A stretch of DNA of 64,000 bases from Toxotes chatareus. Taxonomy: Eukaryota; Chordata; Actinopteri; Toxotidae. Below the pieces are notes generated by a model that was not told the DNA's origin, searched no databases, and saw only the letters and a program-made list of their open reading frames with translations. The translations under genes and the position numbers were made by a program. The stretch lies in contig CM028900.1 of assembly GCA_016801885.1 (NCBI GenBank), positions 17,750,972 through 17,814,971 on the forward strand. Reading direction: 5' to 3'. Shown here in pieces: positions 1 through 10,740 of this stretch; within the stretch, counting starts at the first letter, position 1; each line of letters opens with the position of its first letter.

Positions 1-3000
1 TTTTCGGGCAAAAAAGTCACAAAATTTTTTACCTCAAAATGTCATAAAAAACGTCATAGTATATAGTATAGGCGTCAAAATCGGGCAAAAAAAGTCAAAA
101 AATTTTTGACCTCAAAATGTCATAAAAAACGTCATAGTATAGTAGTATGGCGTTTTTTTCATACTAAAAAAGGCAAAAAAGTCAAAAATTTTTGACCTCA
201 AAATGTCATAAAAAACGTCATAGTATAGTAAGGCATTTTTTTGGGCAAAAAAGTCAAAAATTTTTTGACCTCAAAATGTCATAAAAAACGTCATAGTATA
301 GTATGGCGTTTTTTTCGGGCAAAAAAAAAAAGTCAAAAAAACTTTTTTTGACCTCAAAATGTCATTAAAAACGTCATAGTATAGTAAGTAAGGCGTCAAA
401 ATTGGGCAAAAAAAGTCAAAAATTTTTTGACCTCAAAATGTCATACGTATGTGCGTTTTTTTTTCGGCAAAAAAGTCAAAAATTTTTTGACCTCAAATGT
501 CATAAAAAGCGTCATAGTATAGTAAAAAGTCGGCAAAAAAGTCAAAATTTTTTTTGACCTCAAAATGTCATAAAAAGCATCATAGTATAGTATGGCATTT
601 TCAAAATCGGGCAAAAAAAGTCAAAATTTTTTTGACCTCAAAATGTCATAAAAACGTCATAGTATGTAGGTTTTTTCGGGCAAAAAAAGTCAAAAATTTT
701 TTGACCTCAAAATGTCATAAAAAATGTCATAGTATAGTATGGCGTTCTTTTTCGGAAAAAAAAAGTCACAATTTTTTTTTACCTCAAAATGTCATAAAAA
801 ACGTCATACTATAGTATGGCATTTTTTCGGGCAAAAAAAGTCAAAAATTTTTGACCTCAAAATGTCATAAAAAACGTCATAGTATAGTATGGCGTCAAAA
901 TCGGGCAAAAAAAGTCAAAATTTTTTTAGACCTCAAAATGTCATAAAAAACGTCATAGTATAGTATGGCGTTTTTTTCCGGCAAAAAAAGTCAAAATTTT
1001 TTTGGACCTCAAAATGTCACAAAAAAAACGTCATACTATAGTATGGCGTTTTTGTCCGACAAAAAAAATCAAAATATTTTTTGACCTCAAAATGTCATAA
1101 AAAATGTCCTACTATAGTATGGCGTTTTTTTCGGCAAAAAAGTCAAAATTTTTTTTGACCTCAAAATGTCATAAAAAACGTCATAGTATAGTATGGCGTT
1201 TTTTTCCGGCAAAAAAAGTCAAATTTTTTTTTGACCTCAAACTGTCATAAAAAGCATCATAGTATAGTATGGCGTTTTTTTACGGCAAAAAAAGTCAAAA
1301 TTTTTTTTGACCTCAAAATGTCATAAAAAACGTCATAGTATAGTATGGCGTTTTTTTGGAAAAAAAAAAAGTCACAATTTTTTTACCTCAAAATGTCATA
1401 AAAAACATCATACTATAGTGGCATTTTTTTTCGGGCAAAAAAGTCAAAATTTTTTTTTGACCTCAAAATGTCATAAAAAAGCGTCATAGTATAGTATGGC
1501 GTTTTTTGGGGAAAAAAAGTCAAATTTTTTTTTGACCTCAAAATGTCATAAAAAAACCTCATAGTATAGTATGGCGTTGTTTTCGGCAAAAAAAAGTCAA
1601 AATTTTTTTGACCTCAAAATGTCATAAAAAAACGTCATAGTATAGTATGGCGTATTTTTTTGAACGGCAAAAAAGTCACAATTTTTTTACCTCAAAATGT
1701 CATAAAAGACGTCATAGTATAGTAAGGCGTCAAATCGGACAAAAAAGTCAAAAATTTTTTTTGACCTCAAACTGTCATAAAAAAGCGTCATAGTATAGTA
1801 TGGTTTTTTTCGGCAAAAAAGTCAAAATTTTTTTTGACCTCAAAATGTCAAAAAACGCGTCATACTATAGTATGGCGTTTTTTTTTGGAAAAAAAGTCAA
1901 AAATTTTTTTGACCTCAAAATGTCATAAAAAACATCATACTATAGTATGGCATTTTTTTTCGGGCAAAAAAAGTCACAATTTTTTTGACCTAAAATGTCA
2001 TAAAAACCTCATAGTATAGTATGGCGTTTTTTGGGGCAAAAAAGTCAAAAATTTTTTGACCTCAAAATGTCATAAAAAAAAAGCATCATAGTATAGTATG
2101 GCGTTTTTACGGGCAAAAAAGTCAAAATTTTTTTGACCTCAAAATGTCATAAAAAAACATCATAGTATAGTATGGCGTTTTTTTCGGGCAAAAAAAGTCA
2201 CAATTTTTTTTTACCTCAAAATGTCATAAAAGACGTCATAGTATAGTAAGGCGTCGAAATCGGGCAAAAAAAGTCAAAAAATTTTTTGACCTCAAACTGT
2301 CATAAAAAAACGTCATAGTATAGTATGGCGTTTTTTTCCGGCAAAAAAAGTCAACATTTTTTTTGACCTCAAAATGTCACAAAAAAAACGTCATACTATA
2401 GTATGGCGTTTTTTTCCGGCAAAAAAAGTCAAAAAAATTTTTGACCTCAAAATGTCATAAAAAACGTCCTACTATAGTATGGCATTTTTTTTCGGGCAAA
2501 AAAATTCACAATTTTTTTTTACCTTAAAATGTCATAAAAGACCTCATAGTATAGTATGGCGTTTTTTTCCGGCAAAAAAAGTCAAAAATTTTTTTGACCT
2601 CAAACTGTCATAAAAAGCATCATAGTATAGTATGGCGTTTTTTTACGGCAAAAAAAGTCAAAATTTTTTTTGACCTCAAAATGTCATAAAAAAACATCAT
2701 ACTATAGTATGGCATTTTTTCGGGCAAAAAAAGTCACAATTTTTTTTTACCTCAAAATGTCATAAAAGACGTCATAGTATAGTAAGGCGTCGAAATCGGG
2801 CAAAAAAAGTCAAAAAATTTTTTGACCTCAAACTGTCATAAAAAACGTCCTACTATAGTATGGCATTTTTTTTCGGGCAAAAAAATTCACAATTTTTTTT
2901 TACCTTAAAATGTCATAAAAGACCTCATAGTATAGTATGGCGTTTTTTTCCGGCAAAAAAAGTCAAATTTTTTTTTGACCTCAAAATGTCATAAAAAGCA

Positions 3001-4327
3001 TCATAGTATAGTATGGCGTTTTTTTACGGCAAAAAATTTTTTTTTACCTTAAAATGTCATAAAAGACCTCATAGTATAGTATGGCGTTTTTTTCGGGCAA
3101 AAAAAGTCAAAAAAATTTTTGACCTCAAAATGTCATAAAAAATGTCATAGTATGGTAAGGCGTTTTTTTCGGGCAAAAAAAATCTCAATTTTTTTTTTTA
3201 TCTCAAAATGTCATAAAAACTGTCATAGTATAGTAAAGCGTCAAAATCGGACAAAAAAAGTCAAATTTTTTTTGACCTCAAAATGTCATAAAAAACGTCA
3301 TTGTATAGTAAGGCGTCAAAATGTCTTAAAAAATGTCATAGTGTAGTAAGGCGTCAAAAACAGCCAAAAAAAGTAAAAAAATTTTTTGACCTCAAAATGT
3401 CATAAAAAACGTCATAGTATAGTAAGGCGTCAAAATGTCATAAAAAACGTCATAGTATTGTAAGGCGTCAAAATCGGCCAAAAAATGTCCAATTTTTTTT
3501 TGACCTCAAAATGTCATAAAAAACATCATAGTATAGTATGGCGTTTTTTTCGGGCAAAAAAGGTCAAAATTGTTTTTTACCTCAAAATGTCATAAAAAAC
3601 GTCATAGTATAGTAAGGCGTCAAAATCGGCCAAAAAAAGTCAAAATTTTTTTGGACCTCAAAATGTCATAAAAAACGGCGTAGTATAGTATGGCGTTTTT
3701 TTCGGGCAAAAAAAGTCACAAATTTTTTTGACCTCAAAATGTCATAGTATAGTATGGCGTTTTTTTTCACGCAAAAAAAAGTCAAATTTTTTTTTGACCT
3801 CAAAATGTCATAAAAAACATCATAGTATAGTAAGGCGTCAAAATCGGACAAAAAAAGTCAAAATTTTTTTTGACCTCAAAATGTCATAAAAAACGTCATT
3901 GTATAGTAAGGCGTCAAAATGTCTTAAAAAATGTCATAGTGTAGTAAGGCATCAAAAACAGCCAAAAAAAGTAAAAAAATTTTTTGACCTCAAAATGTCA
4001 TAAAAAACGTCATAGTATAGTAAGGCGTCAAAATGTCATAAAAAACGTCATAGTATTGTAAGGCGTCAAAATCGGCCAAAAAAAGTCCAAATTTTTTTTG
4101 ACCTCAAAATGTCATAAAAAACATCATAGTATAGTATGGCGTTTTTTTCGGGCAAAAAAAGTCAAAAAATTTTTTGACCTCAAGATGTCATAAAAAAACA
4201 TCAAAATTGCATAAAAATGGTCATAGTATAGTAATGCATCAAAATCGGCCAAAAAAAGTAGTATTTTTTTTGCCCTTAAAATGTCATAAAAATGGTCATA
4301 GTATAGTAAGGCGTCAAAATCAGCATT
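1..4327. repeat. AT-rich satellite array, ~75-80 bp monomer
   Basis: The whole stretch is a head-to-tail array of one monomer, in order: GACCTCAAAATGTCAT, an A-run, ACGTCATAGTATAGTATGG, CGTTTTTTTCGGGC, an A-run, AGTCAAAA and a T-run. Units are about 75-80 bp long, giving roughly 55 copies. The left edge is not seen, because position 1 falls inside a unit. There are two main monomer types: one has GGCGTTTTTTTCGGGC, the other has AAGGCGTCAAAATCGGGC in the same place. Divergence is mostly in homopolymer length plus point changes. Open frames across the array are by-products of the repetition and do not code for protein. Family name unknown; a satellite or large minisatellite is certain by inspection. 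Confidence 0.97.
3240..4090. repeat. Higher-order duplication inside the satellite
   Basis: A block of about 250 bp beginning CAAAATCGGACAAAAAAAG and holding the rare variants GTCATTGTATAG, ATGTCTTAAAAAATG, GTGTAGTAAGGC and AACAGCCAAAA occurs at about 3242-3485 and again at about 3839-4085. The offset is 597 bp. Rare variants shared in the same order mean that blocks of several monomers, not single monomers, were copied. A similar relation holds between about 2184-2320 and 2720-2855 (offset near 536 bp). Confidence 0.85.
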
Positions 4328-4361
4328 TTTTCCTCTGAGCCATTTTTCCCTCAGAGGAAAA
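4328..4361. other. Perfect 12-bp-stem hairpin at the array edge
   Basis: TTTTCCTCTGAG at 4328-4339 is followed by a 10-base loop and then by its exact reverse complement CTCAGAGGAAAA at 4350-4361. It sits exactly where the satellite periodicity stops and 5 bases before Tc1-type sequence begins. It could be a leftover terminal inverted repeat, a recombination scar or a cruciform-prone boundary; the sequence alone does not decide. Confidence 0.7.
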
Positions 4362-4365
4362 TCTT

Positions 4366-5057
4366 TCAAAAGTATGCAGACCCTTGCTGTGTCCTTACAA
4401 ATTGTAGTCAGGTGTTATTTGCTTTAATTATCCTGGAGATGTGACTGGAGACCACCTGTGGCAAATTTAATTGATTGGACATAGCTCAGAGAGGCAGACA
4501 CTTGAGTATATGAGGCTCCACAATTCACACATGCATGCAAGGAGAAAAACCACACGATGAAGTCCAGAACTCCAAGCTGGGCACTTCTAATGCTAGGTGG
4601 TGGCTTTAGGACAAGTATCTGACTATCATTGAGTGGCCCAGCCAAAGTCCAGACTTAAACCCCATAGAACATCTGAGGAGAGACCTGAAGATGGCAGTTC
4701 ACAGACACTTCCCCTCCAATCTGACAGTCTCAGAGGATCTGCCAGGAAGAATGGGATAAACTGCCTAAATCCAAGTATGCAAAGCTTGTAGAGACTTACC
4801 CAAGACGACTCAAAGCTGTAATTGCTGCCAAAGGGGCTTCTACAAAGAACTGAATTTAGGGTCTGAATGCTTTTGTAAATAAGAGAAATTGATTTTTAAT
4901 TTTTAATTAATTTGCAAATATTTCACAAACAGGTTTTTACTTTGTGATTTTGAGTTACTGAGTGAAGATTTATGGCTAAAAATGACATTTTATCCATTTA
5001 AAACTAAACCTACAACACAATAAAGTGTGCAAAAAATGACAGGTTCTGAAGTCACTG
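4366..5057 (+). mobile_element. Tc1/mariner-type element, internally deleted
   Basis: The left part (AGTATGCAGACCC..., then CCTGGAGATGTGACTGGAG and CACCTGTGGCAAATTTAATTG) matches the 5' flank of the common teleost Tc1-like family, as recalled from that family. About 190 bp later the sequence jumps to the 3' end of the transposase gene, then GGGTCTGAATGCTTTTGTAAAT and an AT-rich 3' arm that ends near ACAACACAATAAAGTGTGC. Roughly 900 bp of the transposase gene is missing. The outermost 5' inverted repeat also appears lost at the satellite junction. It cannot move by itself. Confidence 0.88.
4610..4759 (+). pseudogene. Tc1 transposase C-terminal remnant
   Basis: An open frame of 49 codons reads the Tc1 signature WPSQSPDLNPIEHL followed by RRDLKMAVHRHFPSNL. 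The Glu in NPIEH is the third acidic residue of the DD34E catalytic triad of Tc1 transposases. The first two Asp residues and the whole paired-type DNA-binding region are absent because of the internal deletion. The frame then meets TAA at 4757 inside what should still be coding. The HLRRDL stretch is normally HLWRDL in this family, so one conserved residue is also changed. This is a dead fragment of an intact-gene family whose product cuts and pastes the element at TA sites. Confidence 0.88.
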
Positions 5058-6263
5058 TAATTTGTGTAATCTGCAGTGGAAGTTTTACTGCACAAACCAC
5101 GTGGCACATTCATGGGTTGAACTCACCAATGTTGAAATCTCTTCAATAATATTTGTCCCAGGTGAGCATAGCTTTGGAGCATTCAGTGGTGTGTTTGCTG
5201 GGTTGTTTTTGACAGGCAACTATTTTATCGACCGGACTTAACACTTAACAATGGATCCCTTGAGCCACTTCAGCATTTTAGAGCTCATTTTCTGGCTGAG
5301 TGCAGGTATGGACAGAGGTAAATCAGGAGTCTCGATGAGGCTAAGCCTTGTCAAAGTCAGAATGCAGTCTCGAGGATGGTCAGAAATGCAGCATCTCCTC
5401 TTCAGGAAACACCATTAGCCACCAGCTGTTTCCCTGTCTGTTATACTGCTGCCATGCAATCTGCACATCTTTCAAGTGGAAGAACCTTGTTTATCCCACC
5501 TCTTGCAATACGTTCACAACAGCTTGCCTAATGATTAACAAGAGGCAGAGGAACAAGAGGAAACTAGACAATTCCCCTGTGGGAAACCGCGAGAGTGGTG
5601 CGGTGTGCTGTGCTATCCCATTCATTGTCTGTACTGTTACTGTAAAGCAGAAACCAACATATATTCATGACCTCTGTAAATGAAAGAATGATAAAAGAGA
5701 AGGTGGGAGAAGAAGAGAGAGCGCACAGGACAGATAGAAATGGGTACAATTAACAGAGGGGAGAGGAATGATGAAAATGGGCTAGTATGGAAAATCACTG
5801 TAGGAAGGAAAAGAGATTTAAAATTCATTCATAAATATTCATTATAAAAAATTCATTTGTAAGAATACAGCTTTAAGACAGGGTCAGCAACAGCCTGAAT
5901 GAACAATAACTGCATAAAACAGCACTATGTCATATTAGTATCGCATCTTATGTCATATGAATCGACTCAGTTTGACCTTATTCACTATATAATGGAGAAG
6001 TTCTGGATGCTTGAATCCTGAATGACACCAAATTACTGCCACAATGTGAGCACTAAATAAAAGACAATACAAAGAATTAAACACTACAAAATACAATATT
6101 TTCTTCATCCAAGTGACAAAATTAAATGAGAAACATACGAGAAAAGGGACAAATAAATCCTTTGACTTCAACCTGTATTTTTTTTTTTTTTTTTTGGAAG
6201 ATACCATTTCTTTTAAAAAACACAGATACTAGATTCAGGTGTTCAACTTCAAGTATGTAAATA
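5058..6263. other. Non-coding DNA, no clear feature
   Basis: AT-rich sequence with no coding signature. Around 6050-6180 a degenerate stretch (TACAATATTTTCTTCATCCAAG, then AAATTAAATGAG) resembles part of the 2.2-kb unit found at about 7850 and 10140, so the tandem duplication may begin with a decayed partial copy here. A run of 18 T lies near 6179-6196. Confidence 0.5.
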
Positions 6264-6468
6264 GCACGTAGCTCAAAAGGAACAAATTAATCATTATTGT
6301 TCAACCTGATAAACTTGACACATCTATTAGGTTTTCACAGTGGTCACTGTATTCATCATCACCACTAGATGGAAAATGAAGCAAATATACCAAAACTAGA
6401 TGCATCTTTACAGTCGACTGAGCTGAGTCGTCTCTTTGCCAGGGTTCCTTCCCTTACCCTATCCACCA

Positions 6469-6511
<43 letters not shown>

Positions 6512-8465
6512 TACGAACCCACCTACACTTAAACCTGACCTAAATAAGCCCACGCCACTTGATATTGCAGTGAATCTTGCCCGCGATTCACCGTACATTG
6601 CACTTTACAGGGGTGGGAAAAATTCCCCTGCCGGGAGGCCTCCCTAAGTGCCGACGCCAAAAAACATAAGAATCGCAAAACTTTTCCTCACCACACCTAC
6701 TTCAACCTGGAAAGGTCCTACTCCAGTCTCCCCTTGGAACGAAACCTGGCAGAATGAGACAAACCAGTGTTTGACCTCAAAGTCCTACTCACCCTCTCTG
6801 TACAATAAAGCTTCTATCAAAATTTGGCTGGTGATGATGGACAGCAATGCAACTATGCTCAGGACACAGGCTGACCAATCGATCTACATCAGACTTGCCC
6901 AAGTAGCTCCACCATTTAATGATGGAAAACTTACCAACTTAATGACCTAACAATAATTTTACTCAATATCAAAAAAATGTGATCACAAATGTATCTCACA
7001 TGCCAATATAGATTTTAAATGAAATCATAAAACATCATCCATGGGCTGAATAACTGCTTGAGAAAGCCAACATCATAGATTCAGGTGTTTTGTTTGCACT
7101 TTCCTGAGACCATGTCCTCTTGAGGCATCACAAGAGCTGATAAAACTTCAGTTCCAACAACAGAGTTAAGAAATGGTCACAGCCTGTGCTTAATCAGCAC
7201 TTGAGCTTCACTACACAGAAAATCAGCCTATCCACCTCCTGGATGCAGGAGACTCACTTCCTGGTCATGTCCTATAGTTTAAAGAGCAGCTTGCAGACTT
7301 GTGCAATGTGGGCTGCAACAGAGGTGAGGTCCGGAGATCTAGGTGGTGTCCAGGGCTTGGTGGAGGAGGTCAGGCCACAACATTCCCCTTCCAGCCTTCT
7401 TTAAGGTTGGATATATGACTCAAACAGAGAAAAACAATCATTAGTAATAAGTAAAAAGCAAACAGACTAACACAGACTGGCATCCATCCCTGCAGGGAGG
7501 AAAGTCTGCTGGGAGTCTCCGAACTCATCTATCCATCAGTCCATGAACTCAAAACGTCATCACTTTCCAGTTCTGTATTGCCTGTGGAACTCCTCTTCAG
7601 CATGTTCTGCCGTGGTCTTGTGATCGTTGCAATCTCTTCCACAGAGGCTCAGCAGTAATTATCAAGTCCAATGTCCTGACGTACATGGAGCCAGTCTGAG
7701 AAGACACTATTGTCTCCTACTGCACTTCACCTTTTGCAGAATACTCACATCAACTGGTTGACAGTTCCATGTCTTGGGCTCAGAAACAGAAAAGTTCAAA
7801 TGTAAAGTAAGAAATAAAAAAACAAGACAAAACAAATGATCAAGCACAGCAGACTACAATATTTTTTCATCCAAGTTACAGTTAAATAAATTCACAATAA
7901 CAAAAATTTAAGAAAAAGGATAACTATGAAAACAAAGAATGAAAAAAACCATACACATAAATATGTAAAGTTAAATTAGAATAAATAACATGACAAGTAT
8001 ATGGAAAAGGTGCTAAAAGACAGAAAACTGACAATTTTGGAGCAATGTGTGCAACAGACAATGTAAAAGTGAGCAGCATGGATAAAGAGAGTACCACCAT
8101 CACTGGAGGTTCAGCCACAGAATAAAGCCTTGGTTCACTCATAATCGAACTACAGAATAATTTAAGCAGAATTTATGGTCTGTCCAAACTTTAACATGTC
8201 TTCCTCACTCTGTTCCTTCAAACACTGGAACAAGGCATTAACTGTGTCTTCCCCTCTAGTGTCTTTGACATGATTTTTAAAACATAGTGAAAGGTTTCTC
8301 TACATCTGTAAACATCTTTTCAGGATTGCCTTCTGAAATGGCTGTCACTCTGTTCACATTTGTTTATAAAGATTAGCAATTCTACTTCAAGACAAAGCCT
8401 GTTATCCTTTAGACCTTCTCTTCAATTCAGCCCATGACAATGTCTCATTTCACTAATGTCAATAC
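6264..8465. repeat. Tandem segmental duplication, copy A (~2.2 kb)
   Basis: The unit starts near AGCACGTAGCTCAAAAGG and the same order of landmarks recurs in copy B: ACCACTAGATGGAAAATGAAG, a long A-run (about 32 A at 6477-6508), GTACGAACCCACCTACACTT, AAAACATAAGAATCGC, CCATGGGCTGAATAACTGC, TCACTTCCTGGTCATGTCC, CCATCAGTCCATGAACTC and TTCACTCATAATC. Start-to-start distance to copy B is 2201 bp. Relative to B, copy A lacks a block of about 80 bp near 7465 that in B includes a possible exon. No known transposon ends were seen. Confidence 0.9.
8162..8299 (-). pseudogene. Unrecognised conserved reading frame, copy A
   Basis: On the minus strand a frame of 45 codons ends in TAA at 8164-8162 and reads ...EDTVNALFQCLK, then EQSEEDML and KFGQTINSA. 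It looks like the charged, amphipathic C-terminus of a real protein. In copy B the same frame, length and stop are kept, with three silent and two amino-acid-changing differences. Upstream a neighbouring frame reads VTAISEG, then PEKMFTDVEKPFTMF, so one frameshift or an exon junction may separate two parts of the same protein. I cannot name the family. It could be a relic of a duplicated gene on the minus strand, or coincidence. Confidence 0.4.
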
Positions 8466-8649
8466 CACGTAGCTCAGTAGGAGCAAATTAATCATTATTG
8501 TTCAACCTGATAAACTTGACACTTCACTGTGTTCATCATCACCACTAGATGGAAAATGAAGCAAATATACCCAAACTGGGTGCATCTTTACAGTCGTCTG
8601 AGCTGAGTCATCTCTCTGCCAGGTTTTCTTCCCTTACCCTGTCCACCAC

Positions 8650-8686
<37 letters not shown>

Positions 8687-10740
8687 TACGAACCCACCTA
8701 CACTTAAACCTGACCCAAATAACCCCACATTGCTTGATATTGCAGTGAATCTTGCCCGCGATTGACCGTACGTTGCACTTTAAAGGGGTGGGAAAAATTC
8801 CCCTGCCGGGAGGCCTCCCTAAGTGCCGACGCCAAAAAACATAAGAATCGCAAAACTTTTCCTCACCACACCTACTTCAACCCGGAAAGGTCCTACTCCA
8901 GTCTCCCCTTGGAACGAAACCTGGCAGAATGAGACAAACCAGTGTTTGACCTCAAAGTCCTACCCATCCTCCCTGTACAATAAAGCTTCTATCAAAATTT
9001 GGCTGATGATGATGGACATCAATGCAACTATATTCATGACACAGGCTGACCAATAGATCTACATCAGACTTGCCCATGTAGCTCCACCATTTAATGATGG
9101 AAAACTTACCAACTTAATGACCTAACAATAATTTTACTCAATATCAAAAAATGTGATCACAAATGTATCTCACATGCCAATATAGATTTTAAATGAATTC
9201 ATAAAATGAATTCATAAAACATCATCCATGGGCTGAATAACTGCTTGAGAAAGCCAACATCACAGATTCAGCTGTGTTTTGTTTGCACTTTCCTGAGACC
9301 TCTTGAGGCATCAAAAGTGAAGAGCTGGTAAAACTTCAGTTCCAGCAACAAAGTTAATAAATGGTCACAGTCTGTGCTTAATCAGCACTTGAGCTTCACT
9401 ACGCAGAAAGTCAGCCCACCCACCTCCTGGATGCAGTAGACTCACTTCCTGGTCATGTCCTGTAGTTTAAAGAGCAGCTTGCAGACTTGTGCGATGTGGG
9501 CTGCAACAGTCCTTCAGAGGTCCGGAGTTCTAGGCGGTGTCCAGGGCTTGGTGGAGGTCAGGCCACAACATTCCCCTTCCAGCCTTCTTTAAGGTTGGAT
9601 ATATGACTCAAACAGAGAAAAACAATCATTAGTAATAAGTAAAAAGCAAACAGACTAAAGCAAACCTTCAACATGACCTCAGATCTTACCTTTGGTTGCC
9701 GCTCTCTCACTTCTGACTCTGGTGTCTGCTGCTTTCACATACTGGTGGAACAGTCCAGTGCATCCATCCCTGCAAGGTGGAAAGTCTGCTGGGAGCTTCC
9801 GAACTCATCTATCCATCAGTCCATGAACTCGAAACTTCATCACATTCCAGTTCTGTATTACCTGTGGAACTCCTCTTCAGCATGTTCTGCCGTGGTCTTG
9901 TGGTCTCTGCAAACCCTTCCACAGAGGTTCAGCAGTAATTACAATGTCCTGACGTACATGGAGACAGTCTGAGAAGACACTATTGTCTCCTACTGCCCTT
10001 TATACCTTTTGCAGATAAATTTTGACAAGTTCACAGCTCCATATCTTGGGCTCAGATACGGAAAAGTCCAAATGTAAAGTAAGAAATTAAAAAAAAACAA
10101 CAACAACAAAAAAAAAAAACACAAATGATCGAGCACTACATAATACAAGGTTTTCTTCATCCAAGCTACAAAGTTAAATTCACAATAGCAAAAATTTAAG
10201 AAAAAGGATAACTTTAAAAACAAACAAAAAAAAACACATAAATATGTAAAGTTAAAATAAAATAAATAACATGACATGTATATGAGAAAGGTGCTAAAAG
10301 AGAAAATTGATAATTTGGGAGCAATGTGAGCAACAATGTAAAAGTGAACAGCATGGATTAAGAAAGTAACACCATCACTGGAGGTTCAGCCACAGAATAA
10401 AGTCTCAATTCACTCATAATCAAACTACAGAATAATTTAAGCAGAATTTATGGTCTGTCCAAACTTCAACATGTCTTCCTCACTCTGTTCCTTCAAACAC
10501 TGGAACAAGGCATTAACTGTATCTTCCCCTCTAGTGTTTTTGACATGGTTTTTTAAACATAGTGAAAGGTTTCTCTACATCTGTAAACATCTTTTCAGGT
10601 TTGCCTTCTGAAATGGCTGTCACTCTGTTCACATTTGTTTATAAAGATTAGCAATTCTACTTCAAGACAAAGCCTGTTATCCTTTAGACCTTCTCTTCAG
10701 TTCAGCCCATGACAATGTCTCATTTCACGTATGTCAATAG
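8466..10740. repeat. Tandem segmental duplication, copy B (~2.27 kb)
   Basis: Same landmark order as copy A, very high identity by eye, with an A-run of about 28 at the matching place (8657-8684). Start-to-start distance to copy C is 2275 bp. Copy B carries extra sequence around 9665-9750. Read on the minus strand, that block has a splice-acceptor-like end (ACCTTGCAG before GGATGGATGC) and a donor-like end (ACCAAAG before GTAAGATC), giving a possible 79-bp exon. Nothing here matches a protein family I recognise. Confidence 0.9.
10437..10574 (-). pseudogene. Unrecognised conserved reading frame, copy B
   Basis: This is the counterpart of the copy A frame. It again has 45 codons and a stop and reads EDTVNALFQCLK, EQSEEDML and KFGQTINSA at the end. 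Differences from copy A inside the frame are GAC/GAT, TTA/TTG and AAT/AAC (silent), and Phe/Leu and Asp/Asn (replacement). Upstream, the frame with VTAISEGKPEKMF and TDVEKPFTMF is present here too and runs further before stopping. Possible upstream minus-strand exons lie near 9670-9750 and 9500-9590 in the same unit. Function unknown; the case for coding rests on shared frame and stop alone. Confidence 0.4.

Noticed and set aside
1..4327. CRISPR-like array
   Set aside because: Monomers are contiguous and all parts repeat; there are no unique spacers and the genome is vertebrate.
1..4369. Repeated open frames (TSKCHKK..., FDALLYYD...) as small protein genes
   Set aside because: They are translations of the satellite monomer and recur with its period; no start context or codon bias.
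6369..6647. Poly-lysine-containing frame across the A-run
   Set aside because: The lysines come from a run of about 32 A of variable length between copies; the frame is not kept in copies B and C.
6648..9056. Plus-strand frame PTPKNIRIAKLF... shared by copies A and B
   Set aside because: Copy B ends earlier through a stop, copy C loses the start, and no domain or splice signal supports it. Similarity follows simply from the recent duplication.
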